Shown: one piece after another, positions 1 to 9,870 of the stretch
Layout of the letters: the number at the start of each line of letters is the position of its first letter
Numbering within the stretch: the stretch's first letter is position 1
Source: Agriterribacter humi
GTDB lineage: Bacteria; Bacteroidota; Bacteroidia; Chitinophagales; Chitinophagaceae
DNA length: 64,000 nt
Direction of reading: 5' to 3'
NCBI RefSeq assembly: GCF_009192765.1
Contig: NZ_VOHQ01000003.1
Coordinates: forward strand, 186,001 to 250,000
Translations under genes and position numbers: made by a program
The notes under the pieces: model-generated
Database searches by the model: none
Seen by the model: only the letters and a program-made list of their open reading frames with translations
What the model was told of the DNA's origin: nothing

Positions 1-410
1 TTCAAATATTATGTGAAGCAGGTTTGTTGCCCGGCGTTTTATTGCGCAATGAAAATATGAAATTCGTTTGCCAGAATGTATATATAAAAGGAGAAGATGG
101 CGTACCGGCAAAAATTCCTTTAGCGCATGGAGAGGGAAGATATTATGCAGACGAAAAAACGCTCGACCTGCTGGAAGAAAATAACCAGGTAGTTTATCGT
201 TATTGTAATGCATCCGGTGAAATAACCGCTGCTGCCAATCCCAACGGGAGCCTGCGTAATATAGCCGGCATAACCAATACTGCCCGTAATGTTTTTGGTA
301 TGATGCCGCACCCCGAGAGAGCATGTAATGAAGCATTGGGAAATACTGATGGCCGAAAAATACTAAGCGATTTACTTATTGCAGAAAAATCGCTTGTAGC
401 GGCGGGTTAA
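1..410 (+). CDS. purQ: Phosphoribosylformylglycinamidine synthase subunit PurQ (3' part)
   Basis: The reading frame is open from base 3 and enters from the left edge, so only the C-terminal part of the protein is present. It encodes the glutaminase subunit of the FGAM synthase of purine synthesis, which supplies ammonia from glutamine. Visible features are the QILCEAGLLPG stretch, which follows the nucleophile elbow in class I glutamine amidotransferases, LRNENMKFVCQN, PLAHGEGRY, and MMPHPERA, whose His and Glu complete the catalytic triad. The catalytic Cys lies outside the window. guaA, a second purine-pathway amidotransferase gene, lies about 4.4 kb downstream but is clearly a separate unit. 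Confidence 0.93.
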   Translation, partial: QILCEAGLLPGVLLRNENMKFVCQNVYIKGEDGVPAKIPLAHGEGRYYADEKTLDLLEENNQVVYRYCNASGEITAAANPNGSLRNIAGITNTARNVFGMMPHPERACNEALGNTDGRKILSDLLIAEKSLVAAG

Positions 411-479
411 TACTTTTGGCAAATATTTAAGTCTTTTTGTATGAAATTTGTCCGGCATCTGCGTTTAAAGTATAGCATT

Positions 480-941
480 ATGAAAAGAATCGTACTATTT
501 ATAACCCTTATATTTTGTGCACATATCCTTTTTGCACAAAACGGGTCTGCCAGGATGGTAAACTGGAATTTTTCGTCTAAAAAAATTGCAGCCGATACTT
601 ATGAGGTCCGTTTTACGGCCGATATAAACGGTAAATACCATATGTATGCCCAGAATGTTGGTGTTGAAGGTCCGGTAGCCACTTCATTTACTTTTACCCG
701 CAATCCATTGATAGATTTAAATGGCAAGGTTAAAGAAGTAGGTAAAATGGTAAAAAAACATGAGGAAGTGTGGGGAGGCGATGTGAATTATTATGAAAAC
801 AAGGTAGAGTTTGTACAACTGGTAAAATTAAAGAAGAAGATCAAAACGAATGTGGGCGGTTCCGTGGAATTTATGGTGTGCGATGATAAGGAATGTTTAC
901 CTCCTGCAGAAGTTTCGTTCAAAGTGAATATTGGCGGATAA
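480..941 (+). CDS. Secreted stand-alone DsbD N-terminal-like domain protein
   Basis: A protein of 153 residues with a signal peptide (MKRIVLFITLIFCAHILFAQ). The ATG at 480 is preferred over an in-frame ATG at 441 because it places the signal peptide at the N-terminus. The mature part looks like the immunoglobulin-like N-terminal domain of DsbD (DsbC/DsbD_N family). It keeps the paired cysteines in MVCDDKECLPP (Cys134 and Cys139), similar to the CxxxxxC-YPP site of nDsbD. Normally this domain is fused to a membrane electron-transfer part and a thioredoxin domain; here it stands alone. A periplasmic thiol relay or redox-sensing role is an inference. It converges on the ECF sigma gene across a shared terminator. 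Confidence 0.7.
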   Translation: MKRIVLFITLIFCAHILFAQNGSARMVNWNFSSKKIAADTYEVRFTADINGKYHMYAQNVGVEGPVATSFTFTRNPLIDLNGKVKEVGKMVKKHEEVWGGDVNYYENKVEFVQLVKLKKKIKTNVGGSVEFMVCDDKECLPPAEVSFKVNIGG

Positions 942-972
942 AAATATTCAGGGTAAAGGATCAGGGAAATAG

Positions 973-1006
973 AAAAGGGGTTGTATAAAAATATACAACC
1001 CCTTTT
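973..1006. terminator. Bidirectional intrinsic terminator
   Basis: A perfect 15-bp stem (973-987 with 992-1006) closes a 4-nt loop. The stem begins with four A and ends with four T, so it can act on both strands. It lies between the convergent DsbD-like gene and ECF sigma gene. Confidence 0.85.
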
Positions 1007-1021
1007 CATTGAGTAAATGTG

Positions 1022-1603
1022 TTACAATGCAATTTGTTTTTCCTGCATCATTTTGCGCAGGTTGATTAAACCATAACGCATACGTCCTAAAGCGGTATTG
1101 ATACTGCAATCGGTTAACGTAGCAATTTCTTTAAAGCTTAATTCAGCGTAATGTCTTAAAATGATCACTTCGCGTTGATCTTCAGGCAAACGATCAAGCA
1201 TTTCGCGAACGCGGTCATGACTTTGGCGCTGCATCATCCGGCGGTCTACTCCATCCTCTGAAAAATTGATCACTTCAAAAATGTCGCGATCATCACCTGT
1301 TTTAATAGCAGGAGTGCGTTTAACCTTGCGGAAATGATCTACGCACAGGTTGTGGGCAATACGCATAGCCCAGGGCAGAAACTTTCCTTCTTCTGTGTAG
1401 CGGCCACTGCGAATGGTGTCAATGACCCTGATAAAAACATCCTGAAAAATGTCTTCGGCCAGGTACTTGTCTTTCACCAGAAGAAAAATGGAAGTGTAAA
1501 TCTTGTCCTTGTGGCGGACAATGAGGATCTCGAGTGCAGACGCATCTCCACCCATAAAAAGGTGGATCAATTGCTGGTCAGGCAGATTGGTTAGGGATTT
1601 CAT
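1022..1603 (-). CDS. ECF-family RNA polymerase sigma factor
   Basis: A 193-residue sigma-70 family factor of the ECF type. Region 2 is seen in YLAEDIFQDVFIRVI and the following FLPWAMRIAHNLCVDHFRK, which matches the -10 recognition helix. Region 4 follows in LPEDQREVIILRHYAELSFKEIA and CSINTALGRMRYGLINLRK, a helix-turn-helix for the -35-type element. The start ATG at 1603 is followed directly by MKSLTNLPDQQLIHLFMGGD, the usual opening of Bacteroidota ECF factors. No anti-sigma gene lies next to it, unlike the second ECF gene at 41.4 kb, so its control is not evident from the context. Confidence 0.9.
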   Translation of the reverse strand: MKSLTNLPDQQLIHLFMGGDASALEILIVRHKDKIYTSIFLLVKDKYLAEDIFQDVFIRVIDTIRSGRYTEEGKFLPWAMRIAHNLCVDHFRKVKRTPAIKTGDDRDIFEVINFSEDGVDRRMMQRQSHDRVREMLDRLPEDQREVIILRHYAELSFKEIATLTDCSINTALGRMRYGLINLRKMMQEKQIAL

Positions 1604-1877
1604 AAACTTCTACGGTTTTTAATGGTTGGGATTTTGATATCCCCAATAGCATAATAAAGAAGTAGAAGTTAATACCAAATAGGCGGTAATGTTTTAAATT
1701 CTAGTTTCTTTCGTACGATATTGGGACTGCTAAAATATTGCTTTTTTTTATATAACCAAACTTTCGTTAAATAAATTTCGATTAACATTTGAAAATCTTC
1801 GCTAAACCGCATAATATTAAATACATAGTCGCTGAAACAATAATACCATTTCTTAAATGACGGCTTATTTATGCGTC
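1604..1877. other. AT-rich intergenic region
   Basis: A gap of about 275 bases between the divergent ECF sigma gene and uvrA. It is strongly AT-rich and should hold promoters for both genes. No open frame, RNA gene or clear inverted repeat was seen; only the uvrA promoter (annotated separately) could be picked out. Confidence 0.6.
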
Positions 1878-1911
1878 TTTGATTAAGCTAAACAATTTAG
1901 TATTAATTTTG
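1878..1911 (+). promoter_or_regulatory. Candidate uvrA promoter (TTTG / TAnnTTTG)
   Basis: TTTG at 1878-1881 and TAATTTTG at 1904-1911 match the Bacteroidota -33/-7 consensus with a 22-bp spacer, slightly longer than usual. The -7 box ends 10 bases before the uvrA ATG, so the transcript would have a leader of only a few bases. Confidence 0.5.
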
Positions 1912-1921
1912 ATCCACTTTT

Positions 1922-4786
1922 ATGATAGCAACATCGGGTAAAAAGAAAAAACAATTGGCGCAGCGCAGTAACAATAATATTTTAATAAAAGGCGCAAGGG
2001 TACATAATTTAAAAAACATAACGGTTGAAATTCCGCGCAATAAGCTGGTTGTGGTAACAGGCGTATCCGGCTCCGGCAAATCTTCTCTTACTATTGATAC
2101 CCTTTTTGCCGAGGGGCAACGCCGTTATGCGGAAAGTCTTAGTGCATACGCGCGCCAGTTTTTGAACAGGATGAATAAGCCTGATGTGGACTTTATTAAA
2201 GGCTTATGCCCTGCCATAGCCATCGAACAGAAAGTTATTACCCGCACCCCGCGGTCTACTGTAGGCAGCATGACAGAAGTATACGATTACATGCGTTTGT
2301 TATATGCCCGTATCGGCAAAACCATTTCACCGGTTAGCGGGGAAGAAGTGAAGAAAGATGACGTAAAGGATGTGGTAGAAGCCATTGGGGCGCAGAAGGA
2401 GGGTGATAAGATATTGATACTTTCACCATTCAGACTTCAGGGCAAAAGAAATATAAGGGAAGAATTGAACATTTTGCTCCAAAAAGGATTTTCAAGATTG
2501 TATACCGTTGCTGAATCTTCCACTGGCGAAATATTACGTATTGAGGATGCGCTTGAACAAAAGGACACTGAATTAAAAAAGAAATTCTCCAATAAGCAGT
2601 CATCATTCCTTATTTATATTCTGATTGACCGTATAGTGGTAAAGGAGTTTGACGAAGATGATATACACCGGTTGTCCGATTCCGTTGGCACCGCTTTTTT
2701 TGAGGGGGAAGGAGAAATGGTGGTTGAAGTAAATGGTACAAAACAGCTACAGTATTCCGGCAGATTTGAAAAAGACGGCATTAAATTCGAGGAGCCTGTT
2801 CCCAATCTTTTTTCATTTAATAACCCTTACGGCGCCTGTCCTGTATGTGAAGGCTTCTCACAGGTGCTGGGTATTGATGCCGACCTGGTAATACCAGATC
2901 CCCGGTTAAGTGTATATGAAGGTGCAGTGGCGCCATGGAAAGGGGAGAAGCTTAGCCGCTGGAAAGATGAATTTATACGGGGTGCAAAGCATTTTAATTT
3001 TCCCGTACATAAACCGGTTATTGACCTTTCCAAACAGCAATACGATGAATTATGGAATGGAAATACTCATGTAAACGGCATTAACGATTTTTTTAAAGAG
3101 GTAGAACAAAATTTATATAAGGTACAATACCGCGTATTATTATCCCGCTATCGCGGAAGAACGCTCTGCCCGGAATGTAAGGGCTACCGGTTGCGCAAAG
3201 AAGCTTTGTATGTAAAAGTTGGTCAAAAGCATATAGGTGAGCTATGCGAATTGCAGGTAAAAGATCTGAAAAAGTGGTTTGATGAACTTCATTTAAGCGA
3301 TTATGATAAGCAGGTGGCCAAACGTGTGCTTATTGAAATCAGGCAAAGATTACAGGTTTTGCTTGATGTGGGCCTGGGCTATTTGAGCCTTAACCGGCTG
3401 GCCAATAGCCTGAGCGGCGGAGAAAGCCAGCGCATTCAGTTAACCAGAAGTTTGGGAAGCAATCTCACCAACTCTTTGTATATCCTGGATGAACCTTCTA
3501 TCGGGCTTCATTCAAGAGACACTGCCCGGTTGATAAAAGTATTAAAAGAACTGAGGGATTTGGGAAATACGGTAGTGGTGGTAGAGCATGATGAAATGAT
3601 GATGCGGGAAGCCGATCATATTATTGATATGGGACCTTTAGCAAGCCATATGGGTGGTGAAGTAATTGCGGAGGGCGATTATAATGATTTAATCAATAAT
3701 ACAAAAAGTCTTACCGGGAAGTATTTGAAAGGGGAATTAAAAATTGAATCGCCGGCTGTTGTACGTAAATGGAAGCGTTCCCTGGTAGTGGAAGGCGCCC
3801 GTCAAAACAATCTCAACAATATTACTGTTGAATTACCGCTTAATATTTTATGTGTGATAAGCGGGGTGAGCGGTAGCGGGAAAACTACTTTGATAAAACA
3901 GATCGTATATCCCGCTTTAAAAAAAATAAAAGGGGAGTTTGTGGACAAAGTTGGTATGCATAAAAATATAAGCGGAGATGTTGATGGTATTAGCCAGGTA
4001 GAGCTCGTAGATCAGAATCCTATTGGTAAATCATCGCGGAGCAATCCTGTTACATATATTAAAGCCTACGATGAAATAAGGGACCTGTATGCCAAACAGC
4101 CGCTGAGCAAAATAAACGGTTTTCAGCCGAAGCATTTTTCTTTTAATGTGGAAGGGGGACGCTGCGATGCCTGTAAAGGTGAAGGAGAACAGGTTGTGGA
4201 AATGCAATTCCTTGCCGATGTTCATCTTACCTGTGAAGTTTGTAATGGCAAACGATTTAAGGAAGAGGTGCTGGAAGTAATGTATAAGGATAAGAATATT
4301 TTTGACGTGCTGGAGATGAGTGTAGAGGAAGCTTTGCAATTTTTTAAAGACGAAAAGGATATTCTCACCAAATTAAAACCCCTTGCGGATGTGGGCCTGG
4401 GATATATAAAGCTCGGGCAATCCAGCGATACACTTTCGGGCGGGGAAGCGCAGCGGGTTAAACTGGCTTCGTTTTTGGGTAAAGGGAAAGCACAAGCCCG
4501 CCCGGATGACACGGTCGGACGGGGCAATATCCTGTTCATTTTTGATGAGCCCACTACCGGATTACATTTTCACGACATTAAGAAGCTGCTGACTTCTTTT
4601 CACGCATTAATAGAGCAGGGCCATTCTATTTGGGTTATAGAGCACAATACCGATGTAATAAAAAGCGCCGACTGGGTGATTGACCTGGGGCCGGAAGCAG
4701 GCGATGAAGGTGGCAATGTTGTTTTTGCCGGTGTGCCGGAAGATTTGAAAAAGGTGAAGGAGAGTTATACGGGAAAATTTTTATAG
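1922..4786 (+). CDS. uvrA: Excinuclease ABC subunit A (UvrA)
   Basis: A 954-residue damage-recognition ATPase of nucleotide excision repair. Two ABC modules are complete: Walker A GVSGSGKS at 47-54 and again at 648-655, signatures LSGGESQR (497 on) and LSGGEAQR (838 on), and Walker B ending at Asp523 and Asp875. The zinc site in module II is intact (CDAC 748-751, CEVC 771-774). In module I a CPVC pair (306-309) and a CPEC pair (416-419) are present, but the CxxC pair that precedes LFSFNNP in E. coli UvrA is missing and replaced by a YSGRFEKDG segment. Length and order fit the main UvrA1 type. About 15 extra residues ([14 protein letters not shown]) sit before the second Walker B. Confidence 0.97.
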   Translation: MIATSGKKKKQLAQRSNNNILIKGARVHNLKNITVEIPRNKLVVVTGVSGSGKSSLTIDTLFAEGQRRYAESLSAYARQFLNRMNKPDVDFIKGLCPAIAIEQKVITRTPRSTVGSMTEVYDYMRLLYARIGKTISPVSGEEVKKDDVKDVVEAIGAQKEGDKILILSPFRLQGKRNIREELNILLQKGFSRLYTVAESSTGEILRIEDALEQKDTELKKKFSNKQSSFLIYILIDRIVVKEFDEDDIHRLSDSVGTAFFEGEGEMVVEVNGTKQLQYSGRFEKDGIKFEEPVPNLFSFNNPYGACPVCEGFSQVLGIDADLVIPDPRLSVYEGAVAPWKGEKLSRWKDEFIRGAKHFNFPVHKPVIDLSKQQYDELWNGNTHVNGINDFFKEVEQNLYKVQYRVLLSRYRGRTLCPECKGYRLRKEALYVKVGQKHIGELCELQVKDLKKWFDELHLSDYDKQVAKRVLIEIRQRLQVLLDVGLGYLSLNRLANSLSGGESQRIQLTRSLGSNLTNSLYILDEPSIGLHSRDTARLIKVLKELRDLGNTVVVVEHDEMMMREADHIIDMGPLASHMGGEVIAEGDYNDLINNTKSLTGKYLKGELKIESPAVVRKWKRSLVVEGARQNNLNNITVELPLNILCVISGVSGSGKTTLIKQIVYPALKKIKGEFVDKVGMHKNISGDVDGISQVELVDQNPIGKSSRSNPVTYIKAYDEIRDLYAKQPLSKINGFQPKHFSFNVEGGRCDACKGEGEQVVEMQFLADVHLTCEVCNGKRFKEEVLEVMYKDKNIFDVLEMSVEEALQFFKDEKDILTKLKPLADVGLGYIKLGQSSDTLSGGEAQRVKLASFLGKGKAQARPDDTVGRGNILFIFDEPTTGLHFHDIKKLLTSFHALIEQGHSIWVIEHNTDVIKSADWVIDLGPEAGDEGGNVVFAGVPEDLKKVKESYTGKFL

Positions 4787-4842
4787 CGGTAATTGAATCT
4801 ATAGAGCCTATACCCTGAAAAGCAATTTTTTAAATTTCTCGT

Positions 4843-4850
4843 TACCTTCG
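4843..4850 (+). promoter_or_regulatory. Candidate -7 box for guaA
   Basis: TACCTTCG differs at one base from TAnnTTTG and ends 7 bases before the guaA ATG. This would place the transcription start at or within a few bases of the start codon. No convincing TTTG -33 element was seen. Confidence 0.35.
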
Positions 4851-4857
4851 CAACCAA

Positions 4858-6393
4858 ATGACAGAAAAAATACTTATTCTTGACTTCGGTTCCCAATATA
4901 CCCAACTCATAGCACGTGCCGTACGCGAAGCAAACGTGTATTGTGAAATTACGCCGTTTAACAAACCCATAAATTATACGCCAGGGCTAAAAGCTGTTAT
5001 TTTATCGGGCTCTCCTTTTTCGGTAAACGACAATAATGCACCCGTTGTAGATATTGAAGCGATAAGCAAGAAATTACCTGTGCTCGGCATTTGTTACGGT
5101 GCACAACTTACCGCCAAAGCATTTGGGGGTAAAGTAGAAAAATCCGGAAAAAGAGAATATGGACGAGCCTTATTAAAGACTAAACAGGATGATGTGCTCT
5201 GGACGGATGTGCCTGCGGAATCGCAGGTATGGATGAGCCATGGCGATTCCATATTAGAAACACCTGCCGGCTTTGAGCTATTGGGAACAACGGATACTAT
5301 ACCCGTAGCTGCTTTCAAAAAAAACGGCAGTGACGCACATGTTATTTACGGGCTGCAATTTCATCCCGAAGTATATCATTCCACCCATGGTAAAAAACTG
5401 ATCCGGAATTTTTTAGTGGAAATATGTGGTTGTAAGCAGGACTGGACACCATCTCATTTTATAAATGATACCATAGAGAACCTGAAAAAGCAGGTCGGCA
5501 ACCGCAAAGTAATTATGGCATTGAGCGGGGGCGTGGACTCCACTGTGGCAGCCACTTTAATACATAAGGCAATTGGCGACAGATTATTTGGCATTTTTGT
5601 AGACAACGGCGTATTAAGAAAAGGCGAATTTGAACAGGTTTTGAAAACCTATAACGAAGTTGGACTCAATGTTAAAGGAGTAGATGCCCGTGAACACTTT
5701 TATACAAGACTTGCAGGAAAAACAAATCCTGAAGAAAAGAGAAAGATCATAGGCAAAACTTTTATTGAAATATTTGATGAAGAGGCGCATAAAATTGAAG
5801 GTATAGGGTTGCTTGGACAGGGAACGATTTATCCGGATGTGATTGAAAGTGTATCCGTGCATGGCCCTTCCGTTACCATTAAATCGCATCATAATGTAGG
5901 CGGATTGCCAGAAAAAATGCATCTTGAACTGGTAGAGCCCTTACGTTATTTGTTTAAAGATGAAGTAAGGAAGGTTGGTCTCGAATTAGGACTGCCTTCG
6001 GCTATGATTTCCCGTCATCCTTTTCCGGGACCGGGCTTAGCTATACGGATATTAGGAGAAATAACAGAAGAAAAAGTACGGTTGCTGCAGGAGGCAGACG
6101 CTTTATATGTTAAAGCTTTGCAATCTTTTGATCTGTATGATAAGGTATGGCAGGCTGGCGCTATTTTGCTTCCTGTAAAAAGCGTAGGAGTAATGGGCGA
6201 TGAAAGAACCTATGAATACACGATTGCATTAAGGGCTGTTACTTCGGTAGATGGTATGACAGCAGACTGGGCGCATCTGCCTTACGAATTTCTTGCTCAT
6301 ATCTCTAATGAAATCATTAACAATGTAAGGGGTATCAACCGCGTAGTATATGATATCAGTAGCAAACCACCTGCAACTATAGAGTGGGAATGA
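4858..6393 (+). CDS. guaA: GMP synthase (glutamine-hydrolysing)
   Basis: A 511-residue enzyme that converts XMP to GMP using ATP and glutamine in the cytoplasm. The N-terminal class I amidotransferase domain starts [20 protein letters not shown] and carries Cys79 in GICYGAQL and His169/Glu171 in QFHPEVYHS. The ATP-pyrophosphatase domain carries the P-loop [11 protein letters not shown] (Ser223-Asp227). The C-terminal dimerisation domain follows, with [13 protein letters not shown] and a typical end, [20 protein letters not shown]. Length and domain order match the family. The next gene starts 25 bp downstream on the same strand, so the two are probably co-transcribed. Confidence 0.98.
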   Translation: MTEKILILDFGSQYTQLIARAVREANVYCEITPFNKPINYTPGLKAVILSGSPFSVNDNNAPVVDIEAISKKLPVLGICYGAQLTAKAFGGKVEKSGKREYGRALLKTKQDDVLWTDVPAESQVWMSHGDSILETPAGFELLGTTDTIPVAAFKKNGSDAHVIYGLQFHPEVYHSTHGKKLIRNFLVEICGCKQDWTPSHFINDTIENLKKQVGNRKVIMALSGGVDSTVAATLIHKAIGDRLFGIFVDNGVLRKGEFEQVLKTYNEVGLNVKGVDAREHFYTRLAGKTNPEEKRKIIGKTFIEIFDEEAHKIEGIGLLGQGTIYPDVIESVSVHGPSVTIKSHHNVGGLPEKMHLELVEPLRYLFKDEVRKVGLELGLPSAMISRHPFPGPGLAIRILGEITEEKVRLLQEADALYVKALQSFDLYDKVWQAGAILLPVKSVGVMGDERTYEYTIALRAVTSVDGMTADWAHLPYEFLAHISNEIINNVRGINRVVYDISSKPPATIEWE

Positions 6394-6418
6394 TACGTCT
6401 TATGGTAAAGTTGAAAGT

Positions 6419-7597
6419 ATGACTAAAGCCGGATTTCTTTTTTTTACACTTTTGCTGTTCATTACAAACATCGGTTTTGCCCAGGATAGTGCAGCAAGAA
6501 CACCCCGTATTGCATTTTTTGCACCGCTTTATCTTGATTCGGCTTTTGATGCATCCGGGAATTACAGGTTTGGTAAAACTGTTCCGCGCTATATAAATAC
6601 AGGTTTGGACTTTTACCAGGGAGCAGCTTTAGCAATAGATTCATTAGATAAAGAAGGCCTGGAACTTGACGTTCAGGTATATGATACAAGGCACAAAACT
6701 TCCATTTATAAGCTTGCAGATAGTGGTGCATTCAATGATGTTGACCTTATTATTGGCGCTGTTAGCGGCAGTGAATATTTAGACCTTGCTACCATTGCAA
6801 GGGAAAAACAAATTCCTTTTGTTTCGGCAACTTATCCCAACGATGGCGGCATCAGCGGAAATCCCTTTGTAATTATCGTGAACTCCAAATTAAACACGCA
6901 TTTACAGGCTATCTATAACTATGTTTTGCGCAACCTCGGCACCAATAATATTGTAATGTTCCGCAGGCAAAGCGCGGCAGACGACAGGGTAACAGAAGTA
7001 TTTAAGTCGCTTAATGCATCTTCATCGGGTCAGGTGCTGAATATTAAAACCAATACATTAAATACAGTTTTTACCCCGGAAAATATAGCGGCTTCATTGG
7101 ATAAGACAAGGGAAAACATTATTATTTGTGGCAGCCTTGATGAGAGCTTCAGTAAAAAACTGATCACTGCGGTTGGATCCCTTGCTGCTACTTACAAAAT
7201 TACACTGGTAGGAATGCCTACCTGGGAAGACTATCGCGAATTGGAAGCTGCCGACCTAAGAACATTACCTGTCATTTATTCTTCCACGTTTTTTAACCCC
7301 GGGCAAGAGCATGCATGGAGTGCTGATTTTTCACAGCGATACGCAATGAGCACCTATTCTTCTCCTTCAGAAATGGCCTTCAGGGGATATGAAGTGATGT
7401 ACCTGTTTGCTCACCTGCTTACTCAATACAATGATGCATTACCGGAACATCTTTCAGATAAAAATTATCGCGTACTTACCGATTTCGATTTCAAACCAAT
7501 TCACTGGAGCAAAAATAGTGCAACGCCTGATTATTATGAAAACAAGCGCATCTACATCTTACAGCAGCTCAATGATACGCTATCCAAACTGAATTGA
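6419..7597 (+). CDS. Secreted type 1 periplasmic-binding-fold protein
   Basis: A protein of 392 residues with a signal peptide ending near FAQ22. The body looks like the type 1 periplasmic-binding fold used by branched-chain amino acid receptors: RIAFFAPLYLDSAF as first strand, FYQGAALAIDSL, VDLIIGAVSGSEYLDLATIAREKQIPFVSATYPND, and STFFNPGQEHAWSADFSQRYA. No ABC permease or ATPase genes are nearby, so a transport role is unsupported. Related proteins in Bacteroidota often carry a LysM domain, but none is seen here. It sits 25 bp behind guaA. The ligand cannot be told from the sequence. Confidence 0.7.
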   Translation: MTKAGFLFFTLLLFITNIGFAQDSAARTPRIAFFAPLYLDSAFDASGNYRFGKTVPRYINTGLDFYQGAALAIDSLDKEGLELDVQVYDTRHKTSIYKLADSGAFNDVDLIIGAVSGSEYLDLATIAREKQIPFVSATYPNDGGISGNPFVIIVNSKLNTHLQAIYNYVLRNLGTNNIVMFRRQSAADDRVTEVFKSLNASSSGQVLNIKTNTLNTVFTPENIAASLDKTRENIIICGSLDESFSKKLITAVGSLAATYKITLVGMPTWEDYRELEAADLRTLPVIYSSTFFNPGQEHAWSADFSQRYAMSTYSSPSEMAFRGYEVMYLFAHLLTQYNDALPEHLSDKNYRVLTDFDFKPIHWSKNSATPDYYENKRIYILQQLNDTLSKLN

Positions 7598-7666
7598 ATA
7601 ATTTGTTGCGTGGTAACCACCCATACATTCAAATAGAATGCTCATCAAAGACCATACTTGTTGTAT

Positions 7667-9112
7667 ATGATAAGATTTTTTCTATCAGCCTTTTTTTTAT
7701 TTTTTTCCGGCAATATGCTTTACTCACAATCCAGGCCGGAGTGGGATGCAATTTTTAAAAGCATTGATGCGGAAGTACAACAACATTCAACCGCTTACGG
7801 TAATTTGCAGGAGGCTACAGAAGATATTGGCCACCGGCTAACGGGTTCTGCCCAGGGCGCTAAAGCAGAAACATACGCTTACGAACTTTTAAAATCCTAT
7901 GGATTAGATGTGCGGTATGCTCCTTTTGAAGCAGAAAGCTGGAGCCGGGGTACACTCTCTGTTGTTATCAATAATAAAAAATACGAATCGGTTTCGCTGG
8001 CACATTCACCCGTAAAAGCAAATATTTCAGGCAGTATTGCCGATATGGGTAATGGGTTGGAAGAAGATTATCTTGATAATCCCGGGGCGGCTAAAGGCAA
8101 AATTGTACTGGCTTCATTGGGTATATTGCCGGGTTCCCAAAGCGGCTTACGTAATTTGCACCGGTCAGAAAAAACAGCATTGGCTATCCGGTATGGCGCA
8201 AAAGCCATCATACTTTTTAATGCTGCACCGAATGGTATTTTGCTTACCGGCACAGCTTCTGTAACGGGCAAACTGATCAGTATTCCGGCAATATGTATAG
8301 GTAATGAAGACGGCATGCGGTTAAAAAAGCAACTGAAAACAGCCCCTGCCACCGCCAGCATTGCCATGACCAATTTTTCAGGTAAAATAAAAGCGCGGAA
8401 TATAATTGCAGGCATTCCCGGAAAAATAAAGCCTGCTGAGAAAATTGTGATTGGAGGGCATCTGGATAGCTGGGATCTTGCGACAGGCGCTATTGACAAT
8501 GGTATTGGTTCTTTTTCGGTAATAGATATAGCCCGCACTTTTAAAGCATTGAACCTGCAGCCTCAACGTACCGTGGAATTTGTTTTGTTTATGGGAGAAG
8601 AACAGGGACTGCTGGGTTCAAAAGCCTATATGAAAAAATCATTGCACGATGGAACTGTGGCGAATATAAAGTATATGCTCAACCTTGATATGTCTAATAA
8701 TCCAAAAGGATATTCAGCCACTACCGATGAAGATAAAGCGCTTTTTCAGGCTATCGGCAGTATTGCCAATCGTATTGACACATCTTTTTCAAATACATTT
8801 CGTTCAGGATTTGGTTTGCACAGCGATCATCAGCCTTTTATGCTGCAGGGCATTCCTGCGGGAAGTGTATCAGGAAGCCTGAGCAGGGAAGTGCTGAATT
8901 GCTATCATGCAGACTGCGATGTTTTTAGCCTGGTGAATGAGCAGGAACTGAAGAATACCATACGGTTCAGCGCCATGTTGCTGTATGGGCTGGCCGATGC
9001 GCCTGAATTACAGGCCAAACGTTTAAATGATGATGAACTAAAAGCGGCATTATTACAAAGTAACCTCAAGGTGGCATTAAAAATTTCAGGAGAGTGGAGA
9101 TGGAAGGATTAA
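7667..9112 (+). CDS. Secreted M28-family metallopeptidase with PA domain
   Basis: A zinc aminopeptidase-like protein of 481 residues with a signal peptide (MIRFFLSAFFLFFSGNMLYSQ). The ATG at 7667 gives the cleanest signal; in-frame TTG codons lie just upstream. An N-terminal part with HRLTGS is followed by a protease-associated (PA) insert (GKIVLASLGIL to AICIGNEDG). The M28 catalytic domain has all expected metal and catalytic positions: GGHLDSWD, GAIDNGIGS, MGEEQGLLGS, NLDMSNN and HSDHQPFM. It probably removes N-terminal residues from peptides in the periplasm or outside. The downstream carbonic anhydrase gene is convergent. Confidence 0.92.
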   Translation: MIRFFLSAFFLFFSGNMLYSQSRPEWDAIFKSIDAEVQQHSTAYGNLQEATEDIGHRLTGSAQGAKAETYAYELLKSYGLDVRYAPFEAESWSRGTLSVVINNKKYESVSLAHSPVKANISGSIADMGNGLEEDYLDNPGAAKGKIVLASLGILPGSQSGLRNLHRSEKTALAIRYGAKAIILFNAAPNGILLTGTASVTGKLISIPAICIGNEDGMRLKKQLKTAPATASIAMTNFSGKIKARNIIAGIPGKIKPAEKIVIGGHLDSWDLATGAIDNGIGSFSVIDIARTFKALNLQPQRTVEFVLFMGEEQGLLGSKAYMKKSLHDGTVANIKYMLNLDMSNNPKGYSATTDEDKALFQAIGSIANRIDTSFSNTFRSGFGLHSDHQPFMLQGIPAGSVSGSLSREVLNCYHADCDVFSLVNEQELKNTIRFSAMLLYGLADAPELQAKRLNDDELKAALLQSNLKVALKISGEWRWKD

Positions 9113-9122
9113 CGCAGGTAAA

Positions 9123-9162
9123 AGAAAGCGGCAAGCAATATCCTTCTTACTTTCCGCTTTCT
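9123..9162. terminator. Possible terminator between convergent genes
   Basis: An inverted repeat of 9 bp (9123-9131 with 9154-9162, arms AGAAAGCGG and CCGCTTTCT) with a 22-nt loop lies between the M28 peptidase and carbonic anhydrase genes and is followed by a T/C-rich stretch. The long loop makes it a weak candidate. Confidence 0.4.
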
Positions 9163-9183
9163 CCTTTGTTTCTCTTCTTTCTT

Positions 9184-9834
9184 TTACGATTGTATGTTGT
9201 CGTACCTGTATAACGGATCAACAGCGCTGCCGGCTTTTATTTCCATAACCGGTTTAAGCAGTCCGTCTTTTAATCCATACACCCATCCATGGAGCTCAGG
9301 CGCTTTCTGTTCTTTCCAGGCATTTTGAATAATAGTGGTTTGCGACAGCCTTACTACCTGTTCCATCACATTTAATTCAGCCAGTCTGTCAGTTCTCGCA
9401 TCTATGTTTGCAATGGCATCCAGCTCTTCCCTGTTGTGGCGGTATACATCTTTAAGGCTCCGGAGCCACATATTTAATAATGCTTTGTAGTCATTATTTG
9501 TAATGGATGCTTTTACTCCCCCGCAGCCATAATGACCGCAAACCACTATATGTTTTACCTTTAAAAAATTCACCGCGTAATCCAGCACGCTCAACAGGTT
9601 TATGTCGGTATGGATAACCATATTGGCGATATTGCGGTGTACAAATATTTCGCCGGGTTGAGTACCGGTAATTTCGTTGGCCGGCACACGGCTGTCGCTG
9701 CAGCCTATCCACAAAAATTCCGGCGTCTGAATCTCCGACAGCCTGTTAAAGTAATCGGGATCCATTGCTATTTTTTCCGTTGCCCATGCTTTATTTTCCA
9801 ATAATAATTTTTCGTTCGATTTCATTGTAATCAT
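9184..9834 (-). CDS. Beta-class carbonic anhydrase
   Basis: Catalyses the reversible hydration of CO2 to bicarbonate. Counted from the ATG at 9825, the zinc ligands are Cys42 (GCSDSR), His98 and Cys101 (VCGHYGCGG), with the Asp44-Arg46 dyad; these numbers equal those of E. coli Can. PGEIFVHRNIANMV and the C-terminal LHGWVYGLKDGLL also fit the family. ATG codons at 9834 and 9825 are both possible starts (216 or 213 residues). It lies 36 bp behind the SulP gene on the same strand, so bicarbonate import and CO2/bicarbonate interconversion are probably expressed together. Confidence 0.96.
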   Translation of the reverse strand: MITMKSNEKLLLENKAWATEKIAMDPDYFNRLSEIQTPEFLWIGCSDSRVPANEITGTQPGEIFVHRNIANMVIHTDINLLSVLDYAVNFLKVKHIVVCGHYGCGGVKASITNNDYKALLNMWLRSLKDVYRHNREELDAIANIDARTDRLAELNVMEQVVRLSQTTIIQNAWKEQKAPELHGWVYGLKDGLLKPVMEIKAGSAVDPLYRYDNIQS

Positions 9835-9870
9835 TTTAAATGAATTAACAGAGAGATTCCCTGTAGATAA

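Noticed and set aside
1922-4786. UvrA as a UvrA2-type resistance or accessory paralogue
   Set aside because: Although one CxxC pair is missing, the domain lengths and the second zinc module fit the main UvrA.
7658-7666. TTG start for the M28 peptidase, and similar TTG starts before creD, gltX and DUF1361
   Set aside because: In each case an in-frame ATG a few codons later gives the proper signal peptide or family N-terminus; before creD the extra codons are just the operator palindrome.
8068-8538. 156-codon frame opposite the M28 peptidase gene
   Set aside because: It lies entirely antisense to a gene with all catalytic motifs; no independent signal supports it.
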